Assembly: GCA_028023455.1 (NCBI GenBank)
Contig: JAQFVV010000185.1
Span: 1,253,239 to 1,317,238, forward strand
Direction of reading: 5' to 3'
From: Epiperipatus broadwayi
Taxonomy: Eukaryota; Onychophora; Udeonychophora; Euonychophora; Peripatidae
DNA length: 64,000 nucleotides
The notes under the pieces: model-generated
Database searches by the model: none
The model's input: only the letters and a program-made list of their open reading frames with translations
Told to the model about the DNA's origin: nothing
Part shown: piece by piece, positions 50,426 to 61,873 of the stretch
How the letters are laid out: every line of letters begins with the position of its first letter
How positions within the stretch are numbered: position 1 is the first letter of the stretch
Made by a program: the position numbers and the translations under genes

Positions 50426-51035
50426 TGGAGATATTGGATGAATAGGCACTAGATGGAGATTTTATGCACAAACCTTCTGGCATTCATTGATTACTGTGGC
50501 TTCTCTGAGTGCAATACACATAGAGAGTTTTGCCTGTTTTAACAAAGTTAAGTGCAAGCATAAGAAATGGTGATCATGTGATCATTATTGGCTTAAAACC
50601 AATCCTGCCTAATAGAATAGTGGTGACTATGGTTTATTAAAAAACCAAAGACACCAAAATGTATAGGTACTGAACTGAGTTCAGACCTATATGACTATAT
50701 AAGCTGGTGAACTTGGATTGAAAATAGTGTTTTCAATTTAAGTTTCATAGTTTTATAATTAAGTAGAAATTAAAAGTGGTTGCTGGAGGCTTGCATTAAA
50801 TCCTAAGATATAGCTGCAGTTTACTCAGTTTCAAGGTTCCTCACTGATGAAGCCCCAAGCCAGAAACTAGTCTGGGGATATTGAATGAGTAGCCACTAGA
50901 TGGGGATTTCATGTACAAGCCTTCTGAAATCCATTGATTACTCTGGATTGCACTGAGTGGCAATAAGTGTAGAGAGTTTTGCCTATTTTAACAACAGTTA
51001 AGAGTAAGCATAAGAAATGGTGATCACATGATGTA
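50426..51035 (+). repeat. Tandem repeat with hammerhead ribozyme (retrozyme/pLTR-like)
   Basis: A 447-nt unit (50426-50872) is followed by a partial second unit (50873 to about 51035) matching its first 160 bases: TGGAGATATTGGATG against TGGGGATATTGAATG, then CACTAGATGG, ACAAxCCTTCTG, TAGAGAGTTTTGCCT and AAGCATAAGAAATGGTGATCA. The unit boundary falls at the predicted self-cleavage position of the hammerhead at the end of the first unit. No protein is encoded. Tandem hammerhead-bounded units next to an inverted PLE fragment match either a PLE pLTR or a small metazoan retrozyme. A decayed relative is at 40065-40445 (-). Confidence 0.8.
50838..50878 (+). ncRNA. Hammerhead self-cleaving ribozyme (type I arrangement)
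   Basis: Stem I: TCCTCA (50838-50843) pairs with TGGGGA (50873-50878), 6 bp with one G-U. Core boxes: CTGATGA (50844-50850) and GAAA (50863-50866). Stem III is the self-complementary CTAG (50867-50870), then T50871 and C50872, so A15.1-U16.1 and cleavage after a GTC triplet are satisfied. Stem II (50851-50862) is poor here, with only two pairs and a C-C mismatch, although the relative at 40.28 kb pairs AGC/GCT. Very short stem III usually means activity as a dimer in tandem transcripts. Activity of this copy is uncertain; family membership is likely. Confidence 0.72.
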
Positions 51036-51463
51036 AAGTATATATAGGTCAGAGTAGTTTGAGCTTAAATAAAAGAATAAAGATACACACATATATATTG
51101 AGTTAGAAATAAATATCTTACCTCTGCTTTATATATCCATAAAAAAAGATACAAGCCAAACTATTTATTTTACTGAGGCTAATGATGACTTCTTTGAGAG
51201 AAATTAAATAAAAAAAGAATTAAGGAATTTTTATTTTTAAAAATGCATGATTCTGAAGCAATTAATGTATTTAAAAATTCTTTTAATAATATGGGTGTAT
51301 GAAATGTAAGTAGAATTGTGGATAATGTTTAGTTTAAATGTTTTGTTTTTTGTTGTTCTTTACATTTGAGAAGTCTGCATGTAGCAATGAAACCATTGGT
51401 TGTGTTTTAGAGTTTATATTTTTGTCCCTAGTCTGTTTTAGTTATGAATTTGGGGTAATTTTG

Positions 51464-51464
<1 letters not shown>
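51036..51464. other. AT-rich spacer
   Basis: No coding motif. A 72-codon frame at 51338-51556 (+) runs into a microsatellite and is not credible. Confidence 0.4.

Positions 51465-51521
<57 letters not shown>
51465..51521. repeat. (AT)n-(GT)n microsatellite
   Basis: About 31 bases of AT, then about 24 of GT, abutting the 3' end of the minus-strand PLE at 51522; probably its tail. Confidence 0.95.
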
Positions 51522-51576
51522 AATTCATAGTATTATTTCTGGAAGCTTTCATGTAATAAAAATATAATAACTAAAT

Positions 51577-51617
51577 AGCTGATGTTTCAGTACAATAAAA
51601 ATACTTTCCTCAAAGCT
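51577..51617 (-). ncRNA. Hammerhead-like motif in PLE 3' region
   Basis: On the minus strand: AGCT (51617-51614), TTGAGGA (51613-51607; CUGANGA with the first base changed), a stem II AGTA...TACT, GAAAC (51588-51584), ATC (51583-51581), AGCT (51580-51577). Stem I AGCT/AGCT pairs fully. Stem III would be nearly absent (C-A), which is atypical. The copy at 29823-29864 keeps CTGAGGA but has lost GAAAC, so an ancestor may have had both boxes. Confidence 0.45.
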
Positions 51618-52083
51618 TCTTTTTTTTAAATCATAAGAATATGTGCTACAAGATTAAAAATTGTTATTTTTTTATTTTCTTGTCATTCTCAAATTCTATT
51701 GGTTGAGAAGTTTTAAAAAATATTTTATCCTCCAATAACTTTTTTCCAAATATTATTATTTTTAATTCACTTTTTTCATTTATTCTTTTAGGTGTTTTAA
51801 AAATCTTTATAGCTTCCTTAGCTCACTTTGATATGAGTTTTATGAAAATTGATGTCATGGTTAATATAGCTGTTGAATTAGATTTTTCTTTAACTGACAA
51901 ATTGTGTTGTTCCTTTTCTTAAGTTTATTCTACAATTGGTTTGTCCAATACATGAATGCAAACAAACTCCACATGGAATTTCATATACACCATGAGATTC
52001 TAAAGCAATTTTATCTTCAGGGCATGCAAATACTTTGTTAATATTTTTAAATGTAGTATAAATTGTGTGAATATTAATTTTTA

Positions 52084-52087
<4 letters not shown>

Positions 52088-52147
<60 letters not shown>
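52088..52147. repeat. (AT)n microsatellite inside PLE remnant
   Basis: About 30 uninterrupted AT units lying within the former coding part of the PLE. Confidence 0.95.
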
Positions 52148-52148
<1 letters not shown>

Positions 52149-52245
52149 CTTATTTGAGTCGCTTTACCTACTAATTTGTAATTTATGTACAAGCTGAAAT
52201 TATTATTTGACAAAAACAGTTCTTCTTTACAATATAAGCCTTGAC

Positions 52246-54008
52246 AATAATGAATATTTTGTCATTAAAAGTAGACAACATGACACAGATAAGATGTTAT
52301 TTTCATTATATAACTATAAAAGTTTTCATTATATATTCACTGTAATTATTTTTGGATTAATTAAATAAAATAATGAAAAAATATAAATAGACTGAAATTT
52401 CAGAACATTTTCCATATTCTGGGAATATTATTTTATAATTCCATGTAACACCCTGAATTTTATACATCTTTCATCTACAAAAATCTTTACTTCAACATAT
52501 ATTTACATAGATTTAATGATTAGTCTATATGCACGTATTATAGCTATGATATAAAGTTACCATATGACTAAATAAAACATATTATTTCAAATTTTAAATA
52601 GCTTTAGAATTGTCCTTTTTTGTAGCTTATTGTTTAAAAAATAGATATTTATTTTATATTAAGTAAAAGTAAAAATAACACAGGAAGCTACTAAAATCCT
52701 CATAACATATTAGCTGGTAAGTTTAATGAATAATGAGATTTTTCTTCACTGTTATTTTTATATAAAACTCATGTAGAAACATTTTCTAGGCAGTGAGCTA
52801 TTTAAAATCTTTTTTTATTTATAGTAAAAGACATAAAGCAAAATAAGCGCTTAATATTTATATATATGCAACATGTATAAAGTTCATATGCTGATTAGAA
52901 TAAAAATTCTCATTTATTTCAAACTTTTTGTGTTAAAATTGTTTTTCAAATTTAAGATTTTATCTGACATTTCTCTGGAGTAGAATAAATAAATATCAAT
53001 GAAGTTCACAGGTAAACACAGACCAAGCATTTAGATAAAAGCAAATAATGGCATTTAACTTGAGCCTGATGAATAACCCTTAGCTCTGGATAATTTAACA
53101 AAAAATGTTTGTTGCATGTATTCTTTTAGATTCTCAAGATAAATATCCTATATACACAAAAACTGCATTAATCTTTTTAATATTTTTTTTCATTATTAAT
53201 ATTATAAACTTTCATTTAATAAAATATCCACAAACTCAATTATTTATATCATTATATCTATATACATATACGAATGACATATATATATATATGCATGTAT
53301 ATATATATATATTCATATACATGCATATATATATATATATATATATATATGCATGTATATGTTATCTAATTACAATACCTATGACAAATAAAATAAGTAG
53401 CTTTATAATTTAAAAGAAAAAATATAAAGTTATTTTATGAGCTTTTTAATTTATTAAGTATTTATCTATTATTTAATAGATTTTCATTGATTTCTTTGTC
53501 CATTTGTTTGTTTTACGTTTTGGGGATTTTTGCATTTTATGTTTAATTGTATATGTTGTTATATTTATATACAACTGATATGTATAAATATTAAGTTTAT
53601 ATTAATACATTAACTATTTACTAATTATTCAATTAAATTAAACATTCACATTATATATTTTTATCAGGAAATTTCAACTGATTCAACAATAATAACATTT
53701 ACTAAAATGATTTTATTTTTAGACTATGCATATATAATGGTCAAGTACACATGAACACTCTTTAAATAAGTTGTCTTTTCTTCATTGTTATTTTATGAGA
53801 GAATGTTAAAAAAACTTTACCTAGTAATAGCCTATTTAAAAGTAATTTTTTTAAACCTTATGCATATAATAGAATATTTCTTCTAGTGTTTACATTCTAT
53901 AGCTCAGAAGCTGCTAGTTTATAAAGTCAAACACATGCTTTATAAGCACCTAGATCATATTTTTATTGCACATAGTTGTTTATAATGTTCAGCATTTACT
54001 TAAACATC

Positions 54009-54057
<49 letters not shown>

Positions 54058-54060
54058 GTT

Positions 54061-54111
<51 letters not shown>

Positions 54112-54599
54112 CAAATAATTTAAAAATAAAAGTTAGAAAGAGAAAAACAAAATATTTTTTCTTTATTAAAAATTAAAGAAAGAGACTATTAGTTTGCTAG
54201 ATAAAAGAAGAAATATATTTTTTCTTTAAATATAATCAAATGGCTGTTATAAACCCTATTGAAATATAGAAATATGCAACTGTAATATGTAAAATAAATA
54301 AATAAATTTCTAATCAATTATAAAAACAAAAATAATATGCATTTAACTATGTAAAAGTAAGTATAAAGTTACTTAGTGAAAGAATTTCACTGTACAAATA
54401 ATGCTTGAAGCTATGTAGTTAGTGATCTAATTAAAGATTTCTAATTTTTGTGTATTTATCTGATCAGGAGGAATTAGGTTTCATTGGAAATTAGTATTTC
54501 CTATTGATTAGATAATAAGTTTGATCAAATTGTAATTAATAAGAAAGAAAAGAAGATGAACTAATTAAAAGTAATTTGAAAAAGTAATTAATAACATAG
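52246..54599. other. AT-rich DNA with AT/GT microsatellites
   Basis: No gene. AT-rich arrays with GCATGC breaks at about 53278-53358 and (AT)n-(GT)n at about 54010-54106. The frames 53105-53413 and 53976-54176 are microsatellite artefacts. Confidence 0.5.
54010..54106. repeat. (AT)n-(GT)n microsatellite
   Basis: Two AT blocks separated by ACATATGTTT, followed by about 13 GT units, the same AT-then-GT layout as 51465-51521. Confidence 0.95.
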
Positions 54600-54639
54600 G
54601 TGGTCTCAAACAATGGATGACAATGGTATAATAGCTTCA

Positions 54640-55045
54640 AATTTGCTATTACTTTATTGTTTTGACAAGTCCTGCTGTGATAAATCTACACAGTGTGATG
54701 AACTTTTCAAGAGTCCATTTGTTCTTAAATCAATATGGCTCTGTTAGTATTCTGCTGCCAGTTTGTTAGACAAAATTTTCTACTCAACAATCAGGAATGT
54801 ATAGAAATATTTGCAAACATTTTAACTTTACCATTTACTGCTAAACTACAGAGGGGAATTTATTCAGTATTCGATTTCCAGTTTCTTCTCTACTGATACT
54901 TAATATACTGGATATTCCTTTGACTACCATTGCTGAAATACATTTTTCTAATTATAGAAAGTTACTGCCAAACAAGACACAAGCTATGTGCTGCCTAGAA
55001 AAGAGGAGTAACCTGCTGTCAAAAGAGGTTAGGAATTCCTGCTAA
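54640..55045 (+). pseudogene. Possible hAT transposase C-terminal remnant
   Basis: A 43-codon forward stretch at about 54897-55030 reads LDIPLTTIAEIHFSNYRKLL followed by PNKTQAMCCLEKRSNLL. The pattern (Leu/Pro start, A-E, F, then R-K-L and a late Leu-rich part) resembles the hAT dimerisation tail (SxxAERxFSxLxxIKxxLR). Local GC is higher than in the surroundings. No other hAT domain or terminal repeat was found, so this is a weak call; unrelated ancient coding DNA is possible. Confidence 0.25.
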
Positions 55046-55060
55046 TAAGTTCCATCAACA

Positions 55061-56336
55061 TTCAAAAAATAGAAATGCATTCCAGAAGCAGTGTTACAAC
55101 AAAAAACTAGATAAATATAAATATAATAACCCAGAATAATATGAAATGTTAATTAATATTTATACTATATGAAATTTAAAATTTATATTGATAATACATA
55201 TGATAAAATTATTTTCAGTTACATGCTGAACGGAATTTATATTATCTCAGTACTGTGTTCTTTTACATGTGAGATGAAGTCTCTATTGCTATGAATATCT
55301 AGAGAGAATTATGTGATTTAAAATCAAGGAAGCAGAATGTAATTTTTAAATTACACCTGGCAATTTTTGATATTAAATGCATAAATCTGCAACTGTTTTA
55401 CCTACTTTGCTACCTTTTTTTACTGAAAATATTTTAGATTAGCAATGATAGCAGTTTCAATTTGACAGAAACTTTTAATTCAAATTTAATTGGCTGAATA
55501 TTTTAGTAAATAGGTGTATTGTACATTTTTAATTTATGCTAATCAAATTTACTATTTTTATAGTTATGTATTGATTTGCATTCATGTGTCGAAGAAACTT
55601 TTTTTTTTCATTTTTGTAGTCATTACCAATATATATATATATATATATATTGGATATGTTATTAATAAAGTACTACATAAAAATTGGATGGAAATTAAAT
55701 AAAGTACTGTACATTCATTAATCACATATTATGAGTATAATCAAAATATTAAATGTAGCAGTATAATGTTTGTTTTATGACTAAAGAATGTGCCATACAA
55801 TTTTAGCATAACAGTCAGTATTTTGCTTTTGGATGAAAGGACTCTAATAGCTATTTTATGACATCATCAATGTTGCAAAATGGCCACTAATATAAAAAAT
55901 AGCTCCCAAAACAATTTATTTTACTTTTTTTAATAATCATTATAGAAAAAAATGATTGTAAATCAAAATAATGGATACAAATTAAAGACAATCATTATTT
56001 TGAATCATTGAATAAAGGCCAAGAGACAAGCAGAGTAAAGTGTATTTTGAAATTTCAAATTTAAAATATTTTTTAAAACTTTCATTTGTTTTAAGTCTGG
56101 CTAAAAGATGGCTGTATAGAGATTTTTAAGTAATATGAAAGTTTATAATAATAGTTTTGTTAAGCTTTTTTTAAAAAAAAAGTTTTTTTTTTTCAAATAA
56201 AAAGAAAAAAATGATAAACAATTTTATCTAGAATAGTTATTTATTTATTTATTATACATATATAATTCTGTATACATACTGAATATTATACACACATAAA
56301 GAATATAGATAACTTACTGCAGAAATATATATATAT
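55061..56336. other. AT-rich DNA without recognisable gene
   Basis: Only a short (AT)n (55629-55652) and homopolymers. The frame 55514-55702 (+) has no motif and runs through the AT tract. Confidence 0.45.
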
Positions 56337-58014
56337 AGTACCAAGATCATAATTGGTACATAATAATTTTATTTAAAAAATTATTAAAATAAAAATCTTT
56401 CATAAAAGAATAAACGTAAAATTAAAAGTTTAAGAATTTTACTGCAGTTTGTTTAGTAAACATAAAAGTTAAAGAGTTTTTTTTAAATAAAAGTTAAAAA
56501 TAATTAATTAAAAGTGGGAAGGGGTTTTGCTTTTGAAATGTCAAATTAAAAGAAGTTGGTTTTCAAATAAGTAAAGAATTCCTTTTATTATTATTATTAG
56601 TTAAAGAAAATATTGTTCATGAAAGTTATAAGTGATTGATTAGAAAAGGGGAAAGAAATTAAAAGTTGATTTTCAAGTTTAAAATATAAATCTCTTTTTA
56701 TTTAAGCTAGCAAAAAAAGGTAATCTTAAAAAAAAAACTAAATAATGAATTAATCTCAAATTATATATGTGCATGCAAATGTAAAATAATGTATGCGTAA
56801 TATATATTAAAAGGAAATAAAGGAAAATTATATTTAAAAAACACAGCGATGGTTATTAAGTTAAACAAAGGAAAAAAACAACACGTTTGCATGGCTACTA
56901 ATTAAAGGATCTCAAAAATACATAGTTAAAGGATTATCAAAGGAATTTTGACAACAGATATTGCCAGAGGATATCAAAATGAAAACATACATCATGTATA
57001 AATAGCCAATTTTTTATCGGACATTTAGTCGAGTTACTTGCATCAGAGTGGAGACTACAGTTCAGTTCAGTCAGTCAATTCAGATAACAGTTCAGTTTAT
57101 TATGAATCAACCAAGAATGCAGTGTCAAAACTATTATAAACATGTGGCTGTTCTTCATCCTGAAGTCCAATGAAAAAAGCCATCTACCCAATGAAAATAA
57201 TGTCTGCATAACAGCTTGAAGAATCTCCGTCAATATCTAAATGTCTCCAGGAATAATACCAACTAAGAATCATCAAATCTCTGCAGGAAAACTTCATATT
57301 TAACCGGTTAGAGATATCTCATTAGAATCAGCAAACAGTAAGAAGTCCATGTTCAAAATCCTAGATAAATAACATTTTTTAATATTCCTTTCTAAAGTAG
57401 CCATCGCCTTTATGTGAATCCTCCAAGAGTTGAATTATATGAACTCTATAGCACATAAAATTGAACTATTAATTTATGTGTTCTAAATGTCAAACACTAT
57501 TTAATGCTTTATTATTATTATATATGTGAGTGTATGAGTTAATATGTGTGTGATCGTTAGATAAATACTAGTGTTCTTTTATTAAAATTTACAAGAGTAT
57601 TTAAAATTAGCATATTAAATGTTAATTAAATAAATTGTCTTTAAACTTAAGCTTTATTTCATTGGTCAATTCCTTTTATCAATTCTTTTCATCACTATTT
57701 GAAACTATATTTGTTATTGAATTAGAAAATAGACTGAGCTAGTCTTTAGTAGTTAGGTGTTGAATTAGTGGCCATGTTCAAAGTGCATTGTTTATTCTTC
57801 TGGATAAATAACTGGTGCCCATGTTTATACAAAACAAAAAAGTGCTTTGAACTTGGTGTTGAATTCAACAGTTGAAAAAAAGTTATGTCCTGGAAATGTA
57901 ATGCTAGTTATATATTTTATAGCTATCGTTTGGACATACATTTTCTCCGAGTATGTTCTTCTCTGCCTAAGAGACCGGTGTTTCGAACATCTCATATTCA
58001 AACCCGGTACAATA
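56337..58014 (+). mobile_element. LTR-like repeat family, copy B (complete, AT-bounded)
   Basis: Starts GTACC...GGTACATAAT right after a TA run and ends CCCGGTACA right before (AT)n, about 1.68 kb. A TATA box (56997-57005), a cluster of TCAGT initiator-like words (57060-57100) and AATAAA-type signals resemble an LTR. ACTGGTGCCCAT (57811-57822) could be a tRNA primer-binding site. The right end folds (CCGG...GAA with TTCAAACCCGG, about 57975-58009). Copies A and C are at 45670-47010 (+) and 47217-48858 (-). No coding capacity: a solo LTR plus leader or a non-autonomous (TRIM/LARD-like) element. The overlapping frames at 57825-58065 are accidental. Confidence 0.55.
56997..57005 (+). promoter_or_regulatory. 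TATA box of LTR-like copy B
   Basis: TATAAATAG, followed about 60 bases later by several TCAGT words, the arthropod initiator core. The equivalent region of copy A (about 45988) has ATAAACAG, so the box is degraded there. Confidence 0.4.
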
Positions 58015-58031
58015 TATATATATATGTGTGT

Positions 58032-59178
58032 AAGTGTAATAATGCTCAAGGTTAAATGGATTTAAATAACTATTAGAAACCAGTCAACACTTAGACAATC
58101 CCAATGTAGATAACAATCAAGAATTTCAAACTTTTGTAAAGATAACCTCTTTTTAGCAATAAAAGTGGAATCCCATATCCATTAATGTTCTCATATATTT
58201 ATAAAGACACTAAAGATTGTAAATTGACTACAAAGATTAAAATTATTGATTGGAAGATGTAAATAAAACTCCTTAAACAGATAAATATAACCTTATCTGA
58301 ATGCAGATTAATAAATAGTCAGTTATAACATTACAAATTGCAATTATAATTTTCAAATTGCACCCAAAGTATTACTTAAATAATAAATGTAATAATGTTT
58401 AAGGGTAAATGGGTTTTAAATAATCATTGGAAATCAGTTGGCAGTTAGACAATTCCAATATAGCTAACAACCAATAGTTTCAAACTGTTGTCAAGGCAAC
58501 CTCCTTTTAGTAATAGAGGTAGAATCCCACCTCCATTAATGATCTCATATATTTATAGACATTAAAGATTGTAACTTGACTATGGAGATTGAAATTATTG
58601 ATTCAGAACAGGTTATATTTAAGGAGGTTCATTTAAAACTTCTTCAATTCAATAATTTCAATCTCTGCAGTCAAGCAATGTTTAGTGTGTTTATAAATAT
58701 ATGACACCATTAATAGAGATAGGATTTCACTCTATTGCTAAAAATATTGCCTTGACAACTGTTTGAAATTCTTGATTGTTGTTTATATTGGGATTGTTTC
58801 AAGTGTTGACTGGTTTCTAATGGTTATTTAAAGCCCATTTGACCTTGAACATTATTACACTTATTATTAATTAATATTTTGGGTGCAATTAAAAAAAATA
58901 TATTTGCAATTTGTAGTGTTATAATTGACTACTACTCTGCATTTAGAACAGGTTATATTTACATGTTTAAGGAGATTTATTTCCAACTTTTTCCAATCAG
59001 TAATTTCAATCTCTGTAATCAAGTTGAAATCTTTAGAGTCTTTATAAATATATGAGAAAATTAATGGAGGTGGGATTCCAACTCTATTGCTAAAAGGAGG
59101 TTGCCTTGACAACAGTTTAAAATTCTTGACTGTTAACTATATTGTGATTGTCTAAGAGTTAATTGGTTTCTAAAGAAT
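58032..59178. mobile_element. Fold-back element, four units in > > < < order
   Basis: Two forward units (about 58032-58383 and 58384-58636) are followed by two inverted units (about 58637-58868 and 58869-59178). Each unit holds the same ordered blocks: AAxTGTAATAATGxTCAAGG, TCAACACTTAGACAAT, CAAGAATTTCAAAC, ATCCCACCTCCATTAATG, CTCATATATTTATA, GAGATTGAAATTATTGATT. The arms of about 570 bp could fold into one long hairpin centred near 58637. No protein. It sits between two AT tracts. This matches fold-back transposons or a rearranged satellite. Confidence 0.8.
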
Positions 59179-59212
59179 ATATATATATATATTAAAACAG
59201 TTAGATCTGTTT

Positions 59213-59639
59213 CACCCATTATAATCTATAATAGTGTATTTCGTTGCACTCAGATTGCATGTATTTTTTTAATTTAAAACTTTGAGTGTGCTTATAATAT
59301 TGCAGAATATGTGCGTGTATAATCATCTTGTTAATTATAATATAAAAATACAGTCTTAAATATCTATATACACGCATATTCATTTACGTTTGTTAAAACT
59401 AAAGTAAACATAACTATGTAGATAAAAATTATATATATAATAGAATAATAAGTTTAAATTTATAAAATTATTTATTTAATTTTCAAGATTCATTTTAAAT
59501 AATTTTCTTCAAGTTAAATAATTTTCAGTTCTTTTGTTTGTTTAAAACTACACAAGCTGGTTTGCTTGAGTTTTTACTTCGTCTAAAAATAATCTTTAGT
59601 TAAAAACTTGACCCATTTAAAATTATAACTTAAGACCAA
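59213..59639. other. AT-rich spacer
   Basis: Nothing recognised apart from the hairpin AAACAG/CTGTTT at 59195-59212 on its left edge. Confidence 0.4.
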
Positions 59640-60440
59640 TTATAAAAATCAGTCAGGCATATATTTCATACTAAGTGCTATTACAACTCTCTGGGGAATA
59701 TCATCTTTGATTCTGGAGTTAACTATATGATGTCAATTGGAATAAAAGAGCCTTTAAGTCCAGATTTATATATACTAAATATTTCACTAAGTGGATATTT
59801 AGTTAAAGGCTAGTTTAAACCAGTTATCAGGTGATGGGGCAAGACCAAAATTAGGTGGTAACTACTGTCAAAAATATAATATAAATGAAGCCTGTAATAG
59901 CCATCAATATTCCATCCTTCTATTTCTTCTTCAAGTGCTTGTTGCTGTTGCTGTTAAAAAGTTGCTGATATATTTCTGAAGATCAAAGCTGAAAGTTAAA
60001 TAAGAAAACTGTTCCTGCCATTTTTAGAAAACTGAATCTTAGAAAGCAAGTACCCAAGCTGTCCCAATGATGATTGTTGGCTAGAGACAAGTAACTGCCA
60101 TCTGCTGTCTCAGGACAAGTGGCTACCAATGAGAGAAAACACCAACCTCAGCATGCCCAGCCCGATGGAGAAATAAGCTACACCTGAAATGCCAGAGTTT
60201 CTTGAACGAAGTAATGGAGGAAGCTGCCACAACTGGATCCAAACTCAAACCCAGAGAAGCCCAGCCTCACTTGATAGAGAGAAGCACATTAAAGAATGCC
60301 TTAAAGACTTTACTGTTAAATCATTCTGCAGAATATTTTAATTTAATAACTAAACTGATTCTAAATGAAAAGCTAGCTAACTAATAAATCCCATAATTAA
60401 GTATATCATTAAATGTTACACTAAACTGTTTATATTAAAT
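59640..60440 (+). other. GC-richer block, possible LTR or exon-like remnant
   Basis: Composition rises at about 59930-60300 (for example CAGCATGCCCAGCCCGATGG at 60151-60170). A frame of 60 codons (60202-60384) starts MNEVMEEAATTGSKLKPREA and has no known motif. A TATA-like AATATAAAT lies at about 59878. LTR, UTR or old coding DNA are all possible. Confidence 0.25.
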
Positions 60441-60807
60441 TTATTTAAAGTAGAGCACTCACAAAATTCTTGCCTGATCATAAATAATTTGAATGATCAT
60501 TAATATTTTAAGTAAGCATAAATATTTAGTTTCTATAAAACCATTTCAAACAAGTTTCATTTCTAAATTATAATTTTATTGATCGTTTTATACAATTTAT
60601 TCTTATGCCATCTATCGGTAGTTTTAAGTTCATGTTTATTAATTTATACTATGTCCATCGGAATGGACTTTTGTACGTTAAATAAATTATAAGGGGAGGG
60701 GCGAGTAATTACTTTTATTATATCAGATTATTATAATATAAAGAATATAGGCAAAACTCCTTTCTGAAATCAAACTATTATTTACACTAAAGTGAATCAT
60801 TTATAAT

Positions 60808-61180
60808 GTCCAAAATAAGTTATTTAAAACACATCGTTGCTCAAGTTATTTAAAATGAAAATATTTTGCTAAAGTTATTTGAAATGTATATTTTGCGTAT
60901 GTTATTTAAAACGAAGATTTTGCTCATGTTATTTAAGATGTATATTTGCGTAAATTATTTAAAATATGTATTTTGCCAGTTATTTAAAAAGTATATTTTA
61001 CGCAAGATATTTAAAAGATATATTTTTCGTATGTTATTTAAAACACATTTTGCATTATTAGTAAGGCTTATTTTGAGAAGTTATCTAAGACAAATATTTG
61101 AGTAATTTACTGAGGAATCAATATTTGTGAGAGCTATTTAATAATCCATATTTGACTTAGATTATTTAAAAATCAGTTTG
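60808..61180 (+). repeat. Minisatellite of about 30 bp, roughly ten units
   Basis: Repeats of (G/A)TTATTTAAAA followed by a variable TATATTTTGC(G/T) block, e.g. at 60820, 60846, 60876, 60901, 60928, 60953, 60978, 61005 and 61031. Spacing is 25-32 bases and units are diverged. The 79-codon frame at 60866-61105 (repeated LFK/YIL words) simply follows the period. Confidence 0.8.
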
Positions 61181-61500
61181 TTTGATAATAGATAAATTAT
61201 ACGACATATAATTAATGTTTCAAGTTCTACTAAAACTTTAAATTTGCTATAACTTCATTTAATTAAAGATTAAGAAGCTATGCAGAGACCCTTAAATCAG
61301 GTTCTCATTAATCGCCTTTATCATGTGACTTAATAATCTCTTTATGAACAGACAAGTGGTAGTAGCACTGAAAGAAGCTAAGATTTAGCGTAATTAATTT
61401 ATAAAATATTATTTTAGCATTGTGAATGTATTGCTAGTTTGCATAAATATACATATCTCCTTGCTATACCTATAATGGCCTACATCAGGATCATTTTTAT

Positions 61501-61602
61501 GTCAAGTCACACTTCAAAAGTTTAGGCAACTGTGACATTTATTCGTATTTTGTCAAGTCACACCTCGAAAGTTTAGGCAACTATGACATTTATTCATATT
61601 TA
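61501..61602 (+). repeat. Tandem repeat, 2 x 51 bp
   Basis: GTCAAGTCACAC at 61501 recurs at 61552. The two units share TTTAGGCAACTxTGACATTT and differ at about five positions. Confidence 0.9.
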
Positions 61603-61873
61603 ATGAAACCAAAGCATTCCAAAGGGTTCGTAAGCCACTCTTCTGCTCACTTTAATAAAAAAGGTCTCTTCAATTATAGCAAGCAGATCAGTTTGGAAAA
61701 CCATTTACTAGGTAATAAACCTCAATTACGATACATTCGAGGTACATTTATTGTGATACTATAGTTTATAATGCACTGGAATCTGACGTTTGACTACCAC
61801 ACCTCAGTTCAGCTTCCCTAGAAAGTAACCTTAGCTTTGATCTGATTCAGAATCTGAGTTAATTCATTTATCT

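Larger units (their letters stand above)
51522..52245 (-). mobile_element. PLE 3' fragment with GIY-YIG start, (AT)n-interrupted
   Basis: The minus strand encodes FKNINKVFACPEDKIALESH, then VYEIPCGVCLHSCIGQTN (GIY-YIG core, CIG for YIG) at about 51985-51930, in the open frame 52213-51890. The C-terminal His part follows with frameshifts (about 51890-51780). A 60-bp (AT)n run (52088-52147) has expanded inside the upstream coding part. This subfamily differs from those at 21.8 and 36.7 kb but resembles that at 1-970 (VYEIPCxxC). The 3' flank contains a hammerhead-like motif at 51617-51577. Confidence 0.8.

Noticed and set aside
60866-61105. 79-codon frame with repeated LFK/YIL words
   Set aside because: Follows the roughly 30-bp minisatellite.
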